In this document: one piece after another, positions 6,183-13,347 of the stretch | Layout of the letters: every line of letters begins with the position of its first letter | Position numbering within the stretch: position 1 is the first letter of the stretch | DNA from: Shewanella canadensis | GTDB lineage: Bacteria; Pseudomonadota; Gammaproteobacteria; Enterobacterales; Shewanellaceae | Assembly (NCBI RefSeq): GCF_003966225.1 | Contig: NZ_RXNU01000002.1 | Span: forward strand, 310,001-374,000 | Reading direction: 5' to 3' | DNA: 64,000 nucleotides | Notes under the pieces: model-generated | Database searches by the model: none | The model's input: the letters and a program-made list of their open reading frames with translations, nothing else | What the model was told of the DNA's origin: nothing | Translations under genes and position numbers: made by a program

Positions 6183-9097
6183 TTCAACAGGCGTTTTTCA
6201 TGTTTCAGGCGTTCATAGTATTTCAATGCCTCATCACAGGACATCTCCCCATGGAGTTCGATGACCTGCAAAATTGCCTTCTCTACATCGACAGCCATGT
6301 GTGAGACATCGCCACAGATATAGATATACGCGCCCTGCTCGAGCCAGCCATAAAACTCCGCGCCCTGCTGTTCGATACGATGCTGAACATAGATTTTCTG
6401 TTGCTGATCCCGTGAGAAGGCAAGATCCATACGGGTCAACACGCCTGAGTCCAGATGTTGTTGCCACTCATCCCGGTAGAGGTAATCGAGCTCTTCATTA
6501 CGGTTACCGAAGAATAACCAGCTCTTACCTGTATGCTTTTGCGCGGCGCGCTGCTGCATGAATGCCCTGAACGGCGCAACGCCGGTGCCGGGACCAATCA
6601 TGATCATGGACGCATCGCCGTGTTCTGGCTGACGGAAGTGTTCATTCTCCTCGACGAAGATATTCACCTCGGCATTCAGTGCCAGTCGCTGACACAGGTA
6701 GCCGCTGGCTCCGCCCACATATCGATGACTTTCGACACCTTGACCCGACATATACTCGACCACGGCTATCGTTAAGTGAACCTCTTCACCAACGTCCGAC
6801 TGACTGGAGGAGATAGAGTATTTTCTCGGCGTCAATCTGCGCAGAGATGACAGCAACTGCTCCGCCGTAAGCCGGGCCGGATAGAGACGTACCAACTCGA
6901 AGATCTGATGGCGACGTGCATAGTCACGCACCCCATCGAAGTCAGCCACTAAACCAAGTAGCTCGGCTTGTTGACTCAGCGTCGCATACTTTTCGATAAA
7001 GGCAGGGTGACACTGGGTCAGCTCATAATTTTCAATCAAGGCCTGTGAAATTGTTCTGATGTTGCCATCAACTTCAACCTCGACGTCGGCCGGGATAGAC
7101 AAGTTGGCCAGCAGCGTTGCGACCTCTGTCTCGTCGTTTTTAAACCAGACGCTCAGCAGATCGCCTGGCTGATATTGGATCCCCGAGCCCTCCAGTGACA
7201 GCGCGATATGACGAAAATCTTTTTCACAGGCATCGGGTGCGAGTCTGTCATTGCATAACAGACGGGCCGAAAATGGACGCGCCTTGTTGTAGTAAGCCTG
7301 CTCCGCTCCCGTCGATTCGATGGGCATAACGGCATTGGCACAGCTGGCTTCCAGTCGATTTTGCAGCACCTTAATGACAGAAGTTATCCATGTGTCCGCC
7401 ATGGCATCATAGTCGACATCACACTCAGCCCGCTCATGGAGGCGCTGTGCTCCAAGCTCGCTAAGACGCTCATCGAAGTCTATGCCTGTCTTACAGAAGA
7501 AGCGATAACTGGTGTCACCCAGAGCCAGTATCGAATAGGAGAGATCGGGTAACTGTGGGGCATTGTCCGCAAAGAGGGTGTGATAGAAACCCTCGGCACT
7601 CTCGGGTGGCTCACCCTCACCATAGGTACTGGTCACGATAATCAGGTGACTTTCGCGCTGCAGGTTATCGGTATCGTAGTCGGCCATGGACGCGATGCGC
7701 ACCGGCAAGCTATTGGCATCGCAACTCGCTTTTAACTGATAAGCCAGATGCTTCGAGTTACCGGTTTGAGATGCAAACAAGATGGTAAGCGTGTCGGTCG
7801 CCTTGGAGTAACTATCGGCAATAATTTTCGAATCACTCGGCCGTCCGGTGACATTTTTCACTAAGATATTGCCTACGGTGCGAACCGTGGCATGCTGCAG
7901 ACGCACCGCCTCGGATAGATACAGACCCACCGGGCAGAACAGGCGGCACCAGAACTGAGGCACAAAGAAGGAACCCAGCAGACTAAAGGGTAAGATGTAC
8001 CATTGAATGCCCATCCCCTGAAGTGAAAACATCATGCCGAAGGGTTCGTAGGAACCTAAGGCCGGGTGGCGTGACAGGAAGATCAAGATAAGCGCCAACC
8101 AGCTCAGGCCATAGATGACGCGTCTGGCGTTTCTGGCCATGCCCGGTCGCAGAGCCAGCTTGATACCGCTTACTTTTTGCAGTAGATCCTGGATCACGCT
8201 GAAAGGACAGAGGTAACCACAATAGAGGTTGCGCCCCAAGAGGAGGATACCGCCCAGCACACCACCGACAATGATCCACCAGATGGGATATTGCCTGAAT
8301 TCGGGAACATAGCCCATGGCGATACCAGCCAGAGTACCCAGACTAATCGAGGCATTCACATAAAACCCAACGAAGGCCAGGCTGGCAAAAGGTAAGATCA
8401 ACTTAAACGGCTTGGCTATGTTTCTCGGCGCGTAGACGACCACCAGCACCATCAGGAACAGAGCCACCATCAGGGCTTCATTCAGCCCCGGCGACCACTC
8501 GACTTCATGCCAAGTCTTCTCGTATCCCAGATGGCTTTGAGCCCCTTTGTGCAGGGCCTCTGATATCGCCTTGGTAAAGCCCTTAGAGGACACCGTCGCG
8601 CCGGAAATACCGTCGACATCTTCCTCTAACAGGAAATTATCGGTGACAGATTTATTGATAAACTGCCGGAAAAAGTTGTTATTAATCAGTTTTTGCAGGT
8701 AAGCGGGGGTCTCTTTGTGCGACAAGACCACCACCTCTTTAATGCGGGCGGAGTTCTCACCTTTCAGGGCTCTCACCCCCAGCACAAATGGCCCGCCATA
8801 ACCGGTGCCGGCGGCGATGACCACGGCCTCGCCCGGCTCGCCACCCGAGGCGTTACTTTGGTTGCTTTGGCTATCCTCTGAGGGCACAAAGACCACGGGC
8901 AGGCTGGTATAGTCTTTGGAAGGAACCAGGTTAAAGTTTGAGAAATGGCTCTTAGCCATCGTCAGGTAGTCGGGCTTCGCCGCGATATGCCCTATGATGA
9001 AGGCTAAGATCAATGTGCTCCATGCAAACAAGAGCCACAGTTTCTCGAGATGGGGGCCTAAGTTTTTTTTCATGAAAGTTGCTGGTTGTTTGTTCAT
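6170..9097 (-). CDS. NosR/RdhC-like membrane FMN protein fused to a CysJ-like NADPH diflavin reductase
   Basis: A 975-residue fusion. Residues 19-40 are a membrane anchor. Residues ~60-190 are a periplasmic FMN-binding domain with the flavinylation motif SGATVS (165-170; T168 would carry FMN). Residues ~205-385 hold five to six membrane spans with two NosR-type CX4CP motifs (CGYLCP 293-298, CRLFCP 384-389). Residues ~437-580 are flavodoxin-like (ASQTGNS, TYGEGEPPE, GDTSY). The rest is a FAD/NADPH reductase (RKYSISSS 758-765, GPGTGVAP 835-842, CGD 928-930, ending KDVY). NosR's cytoplasmic [4Fe-4S] ferredoxin part is absent, and the reductase stands in its place. The C-terminal half matches the window's own CysJ motif for motif. 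Inferred role: NADPH-to-periplasm electron transfer for RdhA. An ApbE flavin transferase would be needed and is not in the window. Confidence 0.85.
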   Translation of the reverse strand: MNKQPATFMKKNLGPHLEKLWLLFAWSTLILAFIIGHIAAKPDYLTMAKSHFSNFNLVPSKDYTSLPVVFVPSEDSQSNQSNASGGEPGEAVVIAAGTGYGGPFVLGVRALKGENSARIKEVVVLSHKETPAYLQKLINNNFFRQFINKSVTDNFLLEEDVDGISGATVSSKGFTKAISEALHKGAQSHLGYEKTWHEVEWSPGLNEALMVALFLMVLVVVYAPRNIAKPFKLILPFASLAFVGFYVNASISLGTLAGIAMGYVPEFRQYPIWWIIVGGVLGGILLLGRNLYCGYLCPFSVIQDLLQKVSGIKLALRPGMARNARRVIYGLSWLALILIFLSRHPALGSYEPFGMMFSLQGMGIQWYILPFSLLGSFFVPQFWCRLFCPVGLYLSEAVRLQHATVRTVGNILVKNVTGRPSDSKIIADSYSKATDTLTILFASQTGNSKHLAYQLKASCDANSLPVRIASMADYDTDNLQRESHLIIVTSTYGEGEPPESAEGFYHTLFADNAPQLPDLSYSILALGDTSYRFFCKTGIDFDERLSELGAQRLHERAECDVDYDAMADTWITSVIKVLQNRLEASCANAVMPIESTGAEQAYYNKARPFSARLLCNDRLAPDACEKDFRHIALSLEGSGIQYQPGDLLSVWFKNDETEVATLLANLSIPADVEVEVDGNIRTISQALIENYELTQCHPAFIEKYATLSQQAELLGLVADFDGVRDYARRHQIFELVRLYPARLTAEQLLSSLRRLTPRKYSISSSQSDVGEEVHLTIAVVEYMSGQGVESHRYVGGASGYLCQRLALNAEVNIFVEENEHFRQPEHGDASMIMIGPGTGVAPFRAFMQQRAAQKHTGKSWLFFGNRNEELDYLYRDEWQQHLDSGVLTRMDLAFSRDQQQKIYVQHRIEQQGAEFYGWLEQGAYIYICGDVSHMAVDVEKAILQVIELHGEMSCDEALKYYERLKHEKRLLKDVY

Positions 9098-9189
9098 CAG
9101 TGAAGGGTAATTAAGATAGCCTTAATCGTCTGTAAGCTAGTTCACATTTGCATTTTATCGGACTGCATTGCTATGACTTCCTGCAGTGA
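9096..9189 (-). promoter_or_regulatory. Promoter-type element, copy 1 (upstream of the fusion gene), with CRP-like site
   Basis: This segment lies immediately upstream of the fusion gene and closely matches 12123-12215 upstream of the LysR gene, in the same orientation. Both copies hold a CRP-like site. Here, on the minus strand, it reads AAATGTGAACTAGCTTAC (9132-9149): a perfect left half and a TTACA right half. A TATCTTAAT -10-like word follows closer to the start. Both copies also share an ATAGCAATG word and CACTGCAG. It probably drives separate transcription of the fusion gene. Confidence 0.6.
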
Positions 9190-9258
9190 TTTTTTCTTTT
9201 TTTAGCCCGTTATTGTCAGTTAACTTAAGTCATCTGAAAGTAGCGGTCGGCTGGGTCA

Positions 9259-9291
9259 GGAGGTGTGATGTCATCGAATACACACGCCTCC
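9259..9291. terminator. Inverted repeat between the anchor gene and the fusion gene
   Basis: GGAGGTGTG (9259-9267) faces CACGCCTCC (9283-9291) with one mismatch, just downstream of the RdhB-like anchor gene. No T-tract follows on the minus strand. It may be a weak terminator or an mRNA-stabilising hairpin separating rdhA-rdhB transcripts from the fusion gene, which has its own promoter-like element. Confidence 0.4.
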
Positions 9292-9302
9292 GACATTGCC
9301 TG

Positions 9303-9587
9303 CTAGTTTAGCGAGTGCTTCTTCGGCCTAATAAATGCGCGCCAGGTGCCACTGAATATCATCAGACCACCGAGTCCGAATAGCAGCAGCCCCATGGCAC
9401 CGGATCTGGCCTCGCCTTCGGCGAATGAGGCCCATGACCAACCGAAGCACACTAATAAAGTGCAGGCTGAGATGAGCAGACCAAGGCTTGCCTTCCAGTC
9501 GAGTCGATAGTGACGCCCTAGCCATAAGTAACCGTTCCAGGCAAAAATAGTCAGTACTCCCATCAGATACCATTGCAATCCCATCAT
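9303..9587 (-). CDS. RdhB-like membrane anchor for the reductive dehalogenase
   Basis: A 94-residue protein with three hydrophobic helices (about residues 5-22, 32-52 and 62-82). This is the size and shape of the RdhB anchors that hold Tat-exported RdhA at the outer face of the cytoplasmic membrane. The ATG is 2 bp after the rdhA stop, and its AGGAGG ribosome site lies within the last codons of rdhA, so the two are translated from one message. Sequence conservation in RdhB proteins is low, so the assignment rests mainly on position, length and helices. Confidence 0.8.
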   Translation of the reverse strand: MMGLQWYLMGVLTIFAWNGYLWLGRHYRLDWKASLGLLISACTLLVCFGWSWASFAEGEARSGAMGLLLFGLGGLMIFSGTWRAFIRPKKHSLN

Positions 9588-9589
9588 AA

Positions 9590-10996
9590 CTAATCCTCCT
9601 TATTCCAAAACAGTTTGGTAGCCTTAGCCACATCCATATCGCCGTAACCGAACAGGGTGTCCATATCCTTCATAAAGGTGTGGACCGGACCTTTGGTGAA
9701 GGTGTTGGAGGCATCGATCAGGCGGTGGTGCCAGAAATCCGGCTTGTTCCACGGACATGACTTGATGCAATTGGTGCAGGCGACGGTATTATCGGCCCAG
9801 AACTTGAAACACTTCTTTGCATCATTGTAGAACTTCTTGACCCCGACTTGCCCGGCCCAAGCCAGATCCGGGTTGTCGGCCCCCTCGTAGGTGGGCCTGA
9901 AGCCAGGCTTGTCATCGAATGTGATGGCTTTCGAGGGACAACGGTCGGCACACAATTTACAATGTTCGCAGAACTCCATGATGCCGAAGTTGCGTGGCTT
10001 GTCATATTCGACAAAATCAAAATCGGTGATCACCGCCGAGATACGAACTCGCGGACCTAATCCCGGGGCCACCAGAGCGCCATTTCGAGCGCCTTCGCCA
10101 AGCCCGGCCATGATACCGTAGGCCACCTTGTTGATAGAATCATTGTGCGAAGCTACCGCCTTATACCCCAGACGCCGAATAAAGTCGGCCAGTGATCCCG
10201 CCGCCACCGCCATGTCGGTGTACCCCTTATTGACGGCTCCCACAGAGGCGGGAGACGGGGAGGTTCTAATCGCTTCATAATCCATCTCGTGCAGCATGAC
10301 GATGACTGTCTTGGGCTTGAAGGGGTACTCGTCCCAGGAGACCTCCTTAGACTCGAAGATGTTGTACATGGGTTCGTAGTTCCAGCGTGGATCGTTATAA
10401 GTGATCCCCACCCGGGTCGCGCCGAACAGCTTAGCGGCGCGTTTGATTTTGGTGGCCGCCTCTTTTTGGGAGGTAAACTGCCACTTCACCGGCGCAAGGT
10501 TCTTCTGGGGCCAACCACAGATCCCCGGAGCGTTCGGCATGCCAAATTTTGCCATCTTGCCCAGGTATTCTAACGGGTGAGAGGCCGCACAGAAGAGTGC
10601 CCAGTCGATCTGCTGGTAACCGGGACGAGCATTGTCCCACTGCTCCGGGCTGCGGGTATAATCTGACGCGGCAAACATGCCATCCTGGAAGGACCAGCCC
10701 TCTTCGCCAATCAGCTCAGAAAATGCCTTATCCCTGTTAGGAAATTCGGCCCGGTTCTTCTCGGAGCCGCCTTGAGAAAAGATCCAGTTACGCTGATTAA
10801 ATGGCTTGAGCACCTTGTCATCAATTGGCATAGGGAAGCCGCCCTCAAAGGGAACGCCCTCAACGCGATGGCTGATGAAAGAGCCTGCACCGCCCACTGC
10901 CGCGATACCGGCCGCCACCGCACTGAGTCTGAACATCTTACGCCGGGATGGATCCGCTGGCGCATCAGTGGAATTGTTATCCTTCTCTGTAGTCAT
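9590..10996 (-). CDS. rdhA: Reductive dehalogenase catalytic subunit (RdhA)
   Basis: A 468-residue corrinoid/Fe-S enzyme of the RdhA family, the usual size for respiratory members. It begins with a Tat signal (SRRKMFR, R18-R19, then an alanine-rich helix). Two [4Fe-4S] sites are intact: CX2CX2CX3CP at C343, C346, C349, C353, and the typical spaced second set C396...C407, C410, C414. The family block YGIMAGLGEGARNG precedes them (293-306). It should accept electrons at the periplasmic face and remove halogens from organohalides; the substrate cannot be told. It has an AAGGT ribosome site and a TATACT -10-like word near 11034. The rdhB-like anchor follows directly. No maturation chaperone or corrinoid genes lie in the window. 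Confidence 0.95.
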   Translation of the reverse strand: MTTEKDNNSTDAPADPSRRKMFRLSAVAAGIAAVGGAGSFISHRVEGVPFEGGFPMPIDDKVLKPFNQRNWIFSQGGSEKNRAEFPNRDKAFSELIGEEGWSFQDGMFAASDYTRSPEQWDNARPGYQQIDWALFCAASHPLEYLGKMAKFGMPNAPGICGWPQKNLAPVKWQFTSQKEAATKIKRAAKLFGATRVGITYNDPRWNYEPMYNIFESKEVSWDEYPFKPKTVIVMLHEMDYEAIRTSPSPASVGAVNKGYTDMAVAAGSLADFIRRLGYKAVASHNDSINKVAYGIMAGLGEGARNGALVAPGLGPRVRISAVITDFDFVEYDKPRNFGIMEFCEHCKLCADRCPSKAITFDDKPGFRPTYEGADNPDLAWAGQVGVKKFYNDAKKCFKFWADNTVACTNCIKSCPWNKPDFWHHRLIDASNTFTKGPVHTFMKDMDTLFGYGDMDVAKATKLFWNKED

Positions 10997-11036
10997 AGGG
11001 TTACCTTAATTAACAACATGTTTATGCCGCCGGAGT

Positions 11037-11049
11037 ATACCCTTGCTAT
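11037..11049 (-). promoter_or_regulatory. ATA-N7-TAT word in the rdhA promoter
   Basis: On the minus strand ATAGCAAGGGTAT lies just before rdhA, overlapping a TATACT -10-like hexamer. The same pattern, ATAGCAATGTTAT, lies at 12188-12200 in the LysR promoter element, with a diverged version at 9162-9174. The shared ATAGCAA core may be a binding site for the LysR protein, although the spacing is two bases shorter than the usual T-N11-A box. Confidence 0.35.
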
Positions 11050-11082
11050 TTGTGTGGTTTTAGTAGCGTCAGCCGAAACCGT

Positions 11083-12054
11083 TTATGCGCTTGCTGCATG
11101 ACCGTTGCGCAGGAAGCGGGTCAGCTCCTCCATAAATACTTTTACTTTGGGGGACAAGAGTCGCCGGGACGGGTAGATGGCGTTAAGGATTAAGCTTGTC
11201 GCATAGGCACCGTCAAACAGCTTTATCATCTGCCGCGCCGGATCGGCTTTATCGATGAGAGGGGTGGGGCACCAGATCACCCCAATCCCCTGTAAAGCCC
11301 AGTCTAACGCCGGAGTGAATGTCTCAAATGTAGTCAGCGCATTGATGATGACCGAGTTGGACTGGCCGTTTTCGGTCCAGAGCCAGCCCTTGTCCTGTAG
11401 AAATGGATTTCGAACATACAGGCAGTCGTGCTGGCTGAATTGACGAGGATGTTCCAGTGTCGGGGCCCTTGCCAGATAATTGGGATTGGCAAAAAAATCA
11501 AACTTGTACACTTGCAGCGGCCGGGCTGTCATCTTGCGATCGGCGGGAAGAAAGAAATGCAGCATCAGATCCATTTCATCGCACTCAAAGCTCTCGGCCT
11601 GCAGTCGCACCGGGGAAACATTATAAAAGTTGAGTCTGATTTTCGGGTATTTTTGCAAAAAGTCCGCAAAAAAACGGCTGTCGATAGTTTGTAGTAGCCA
11701 GAGTGGAAGTCCCACGGTTAATAGGCCCGCCGGCTCCTCTCTGGTCTGCTGCACGAAACTCAAGGTACTGTCGAAATTGGCCATCAGTTGCAGACTGTGC
11801 TGCAAAAACTGCGTCCCAAGTTCAGTCAGAGTCACTGTGTGGGTCGTACGCTCGAACAGCCGCAGACTCAGGCTCTCCTCGAGACGACGAACGCGGCGAC
11901 TGGCGGTAGGCTGGCTGATGCCTAATTGCTTGGCGGCGGCACTGAAGCTGCCCAGTTTGGCTACCAGGTTAAACAACTTGATCTCATCTAATCTGAGTTG
12001 GCTGGCCAACTCTTCGGGGGTACTTTGTTGTTGAGGGGGGCGTCTTCGTTGCAT
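11083..12054 (-). CDS. LysR-family transcriptional regulator
   Basis: A 323-residue LysR-type regulator. The N-terminal winged helix-turn-helix (LVAKLGSFSAAAKQLGISQPTASRRVRRLE, split here as residues ~20-50) is followed by a ligand-binding region. The ATG at 12054 is preferred because AGGAG lies 11 nt upstream; a GTG four codons earlier overlaps that site. It sits directly upstream of rdhA on the same strand with an 86-bp gap, and its promoter segment is copied in front of the fusion gene. It is therefore the likely regulator of the dehalogenase locus. The effector is unknown. Confidence 0.88.
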   Translation of the reverse strand: MQRRRPPQQQSTPEELASQLRLDEIKLFNLVAKLGSFSAAAKQLGISQPTASRRVRRLEESLSLRLFERTTHTVTLTELGTQFLQHSLQLMANFDSTLSFVQQTREEPAGLLTVGLPLWLLQTIDSRFFADFLQKYPKIRLNFYNVSPVRLQAESFECDEMDLMLHFFLPADRKMTARPLQVYKFDFFANPNYLARAPTLEHPRQFSQHDCLYVRNPFLQDKGWLWTENGQSNSVIINALTTFETFTPALDWALQGIGVIWCPTPLIDKADPARQMIKLFDGAYATSLILNAIYPSRRLLSPKVKVFMEELTRFLRNGHAASA

Positions 12055-12122
12055 AATTTTAATCACTCCTGTGTACCCGCAACCTTCAGGCCTGATACCG
12101 AGTCGAAATTGTCTTTTTGTTT

Positions 12123-12215
12123 ATCAGCGAAGGGTAATTAAGATAATTTGAGTCGTCAGTAAGCCAGTTCACATTTGGTTTCATCGGATAACATTGCTAT
12201 GACTTACTGCAGTGA
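12123..12215 (-). promoter_or_regulatory. Promoter-type element, copy 2 (upstream of the LysR gene), with CRP-like site
   Basis: Near copy of 9096-9189, in the same orientation relative to its gene. The CRP-like site AAATGTGAACTGGCTTAC (12159-12176, minus strand) differs from copy 1 by one base. The most conserved blocks are GAAGGGTAATTAAGATA, GTTCACATTT and CATTGCTATGACTT. The leader from here to the LysR start is about 70 bp. The rest of the 12055-12420 gap holds nothing else recognised apart from the pirin gene's upstream region. Confidence 0.6.
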
Positions 12216-12420
12216 CTTTTCTATAGCAAGCGGAGTGCTGACGCTGAAGGTCTAAAGTTAAGAGTTCAAACGAAGTCACCAAACTTACTTCTATTTTATC
12301 GAATAATTCTCGCACTTTTTAGCGATATTTGTTCGATACTTTAATTGTTACCCTGTGACTCATTAGTTCGCCCATTAGCCTTTTTAACAGTGAGGTTCGG
12401 GCCACATTGAGGGGTATTTA

Positions 12421-13302
12421 ATGAGAGTCATCAATCAATTTTCCGCCAGACCCGCGATGGATGGTGATGGGGTGAATATTCGCCGGGTGGCGGATTTTAA
12501 CAATCTAAGGTTCGATCCTTTCCTGATGCTGGATGAGATAAAGTCCGACGATAAGCAAGATTTTATCGGTGGCTTTCCGCCCCACCCACACCGCGGCATA
12601 GAAACTTTTACCTATATACGTAAGGGGGGCTTCGAGCACAGAGATCAGCTGGGTAATGTAAAAGCGATTCGGGCTAAAGATGTGCAATGGATGAGCACCG
12701 GAAGCGGGGTTATCCATTCTGAAATGCCTTTAGCCGATGCCGATGAGGGGCTGCACGGGTTTCAGATCTGGGTGAATATGCCCGCAAATCAGAAGATGCG
12801 TCCGGCAAGGTATGAGGATAGCAGTGAAACCGCGAACCCAGAGTCAACTAACGATAAAGGCGCTGTTCTGCGGGCGCTGGCCGGTAACTGGGCCTTTACA
12901 GGGCAAAGCAGCATCAGCGCGCCGATACAGGATCTGGCAGGTAAAGCCGCGATTGCGGATCTGATGTTAAGCCCCGAAGCAATGGCCGAACTGCAGCTGG
13001 ACAGGCATGAGTTTGTCGGCCTCTATCTCTACGAGGGAACGCTTATCGGCAACAATGATGCCCAGGGCTCCCATAAGCACCCCCTTAACAATTATGCTGC
13101 GGGTCAATATTTGATCCTGGATAGTCAGGAGATACTCAAGCTTCAGGCAGGCGCCGATGGCGCAGGGCTTTTGCTGTTTGCCGGACAACCTATCAGGGAG
13201 AAGATTGTCCATATGGGGCCCTTTGTGATGAACACTCAGGCCGAGATAGAGCAGGCTATCAAAGACTACCAGGAGGGCCGTTTCGGCGAGATCCCGGTCT
13301 AA
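12421..13302 (+). CDS. Pirin family protein
   Basis: A 293-residue bicupin of the pirin family, the normal length. The N-terminal cupin carries the metal ligands H55 and H57 (PPHPHRG), H99 and E101 (GSGVIHSEMP). The block FLMLDEI at 34-40 is typical. Bacterial pirins such as YhhW can act as quercetin 2,3-dioxygenases, while others modulate metabolic enzymes; the role here is open. GAGG precedes the ATG. The gene converges on selO, with a hairpin between them. Confidence 0.93.
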   Translation: MRVINQFSARPAMDGDGVNIRRVADFNNLRFDPFLMLDEIKSDDKQDFIGGFPPHPHRGIETFTYIRKGGFEHRDQLGNVKAIRAKDVQWMSTGSGVIHSEMPLADADEGLHGFQIWVNMPANQKMRPARYEDSSETANPESTNDKGAVLRALAGNWAFTGQSSISAPIQDLAGKAAIADLMLSPEAMAELQLDRHEFVGLYLYEGTLIGNNDAQGSHKHPLNNYAAGQYLILDSQEILKLQAGADGAGLLLFAGQPIREKIVHMGPFVMNTQAEIEQAIKDYQEGRFGEIPV

Positions 13303-13314
13303 CCCTTCATTAGA

Positions 13315-13338
13315 CACAAGAGGCGCCAGCCTCTTGTG
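13315..13338. terminator. Hairpin between convergent pirin and selO genes
   Basis: CACAAGAGGC and GCCTCTTGTG form a perfect 10-bp stem with a 4-base loop (GCCA) in the 45-bp gap between the two convergent genes. There is no long T-run on either side, but position and stem strength suit a bidirectional terminator. Confidence 0.6.
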
Positions 13339-13347
13339 CATCATAAC

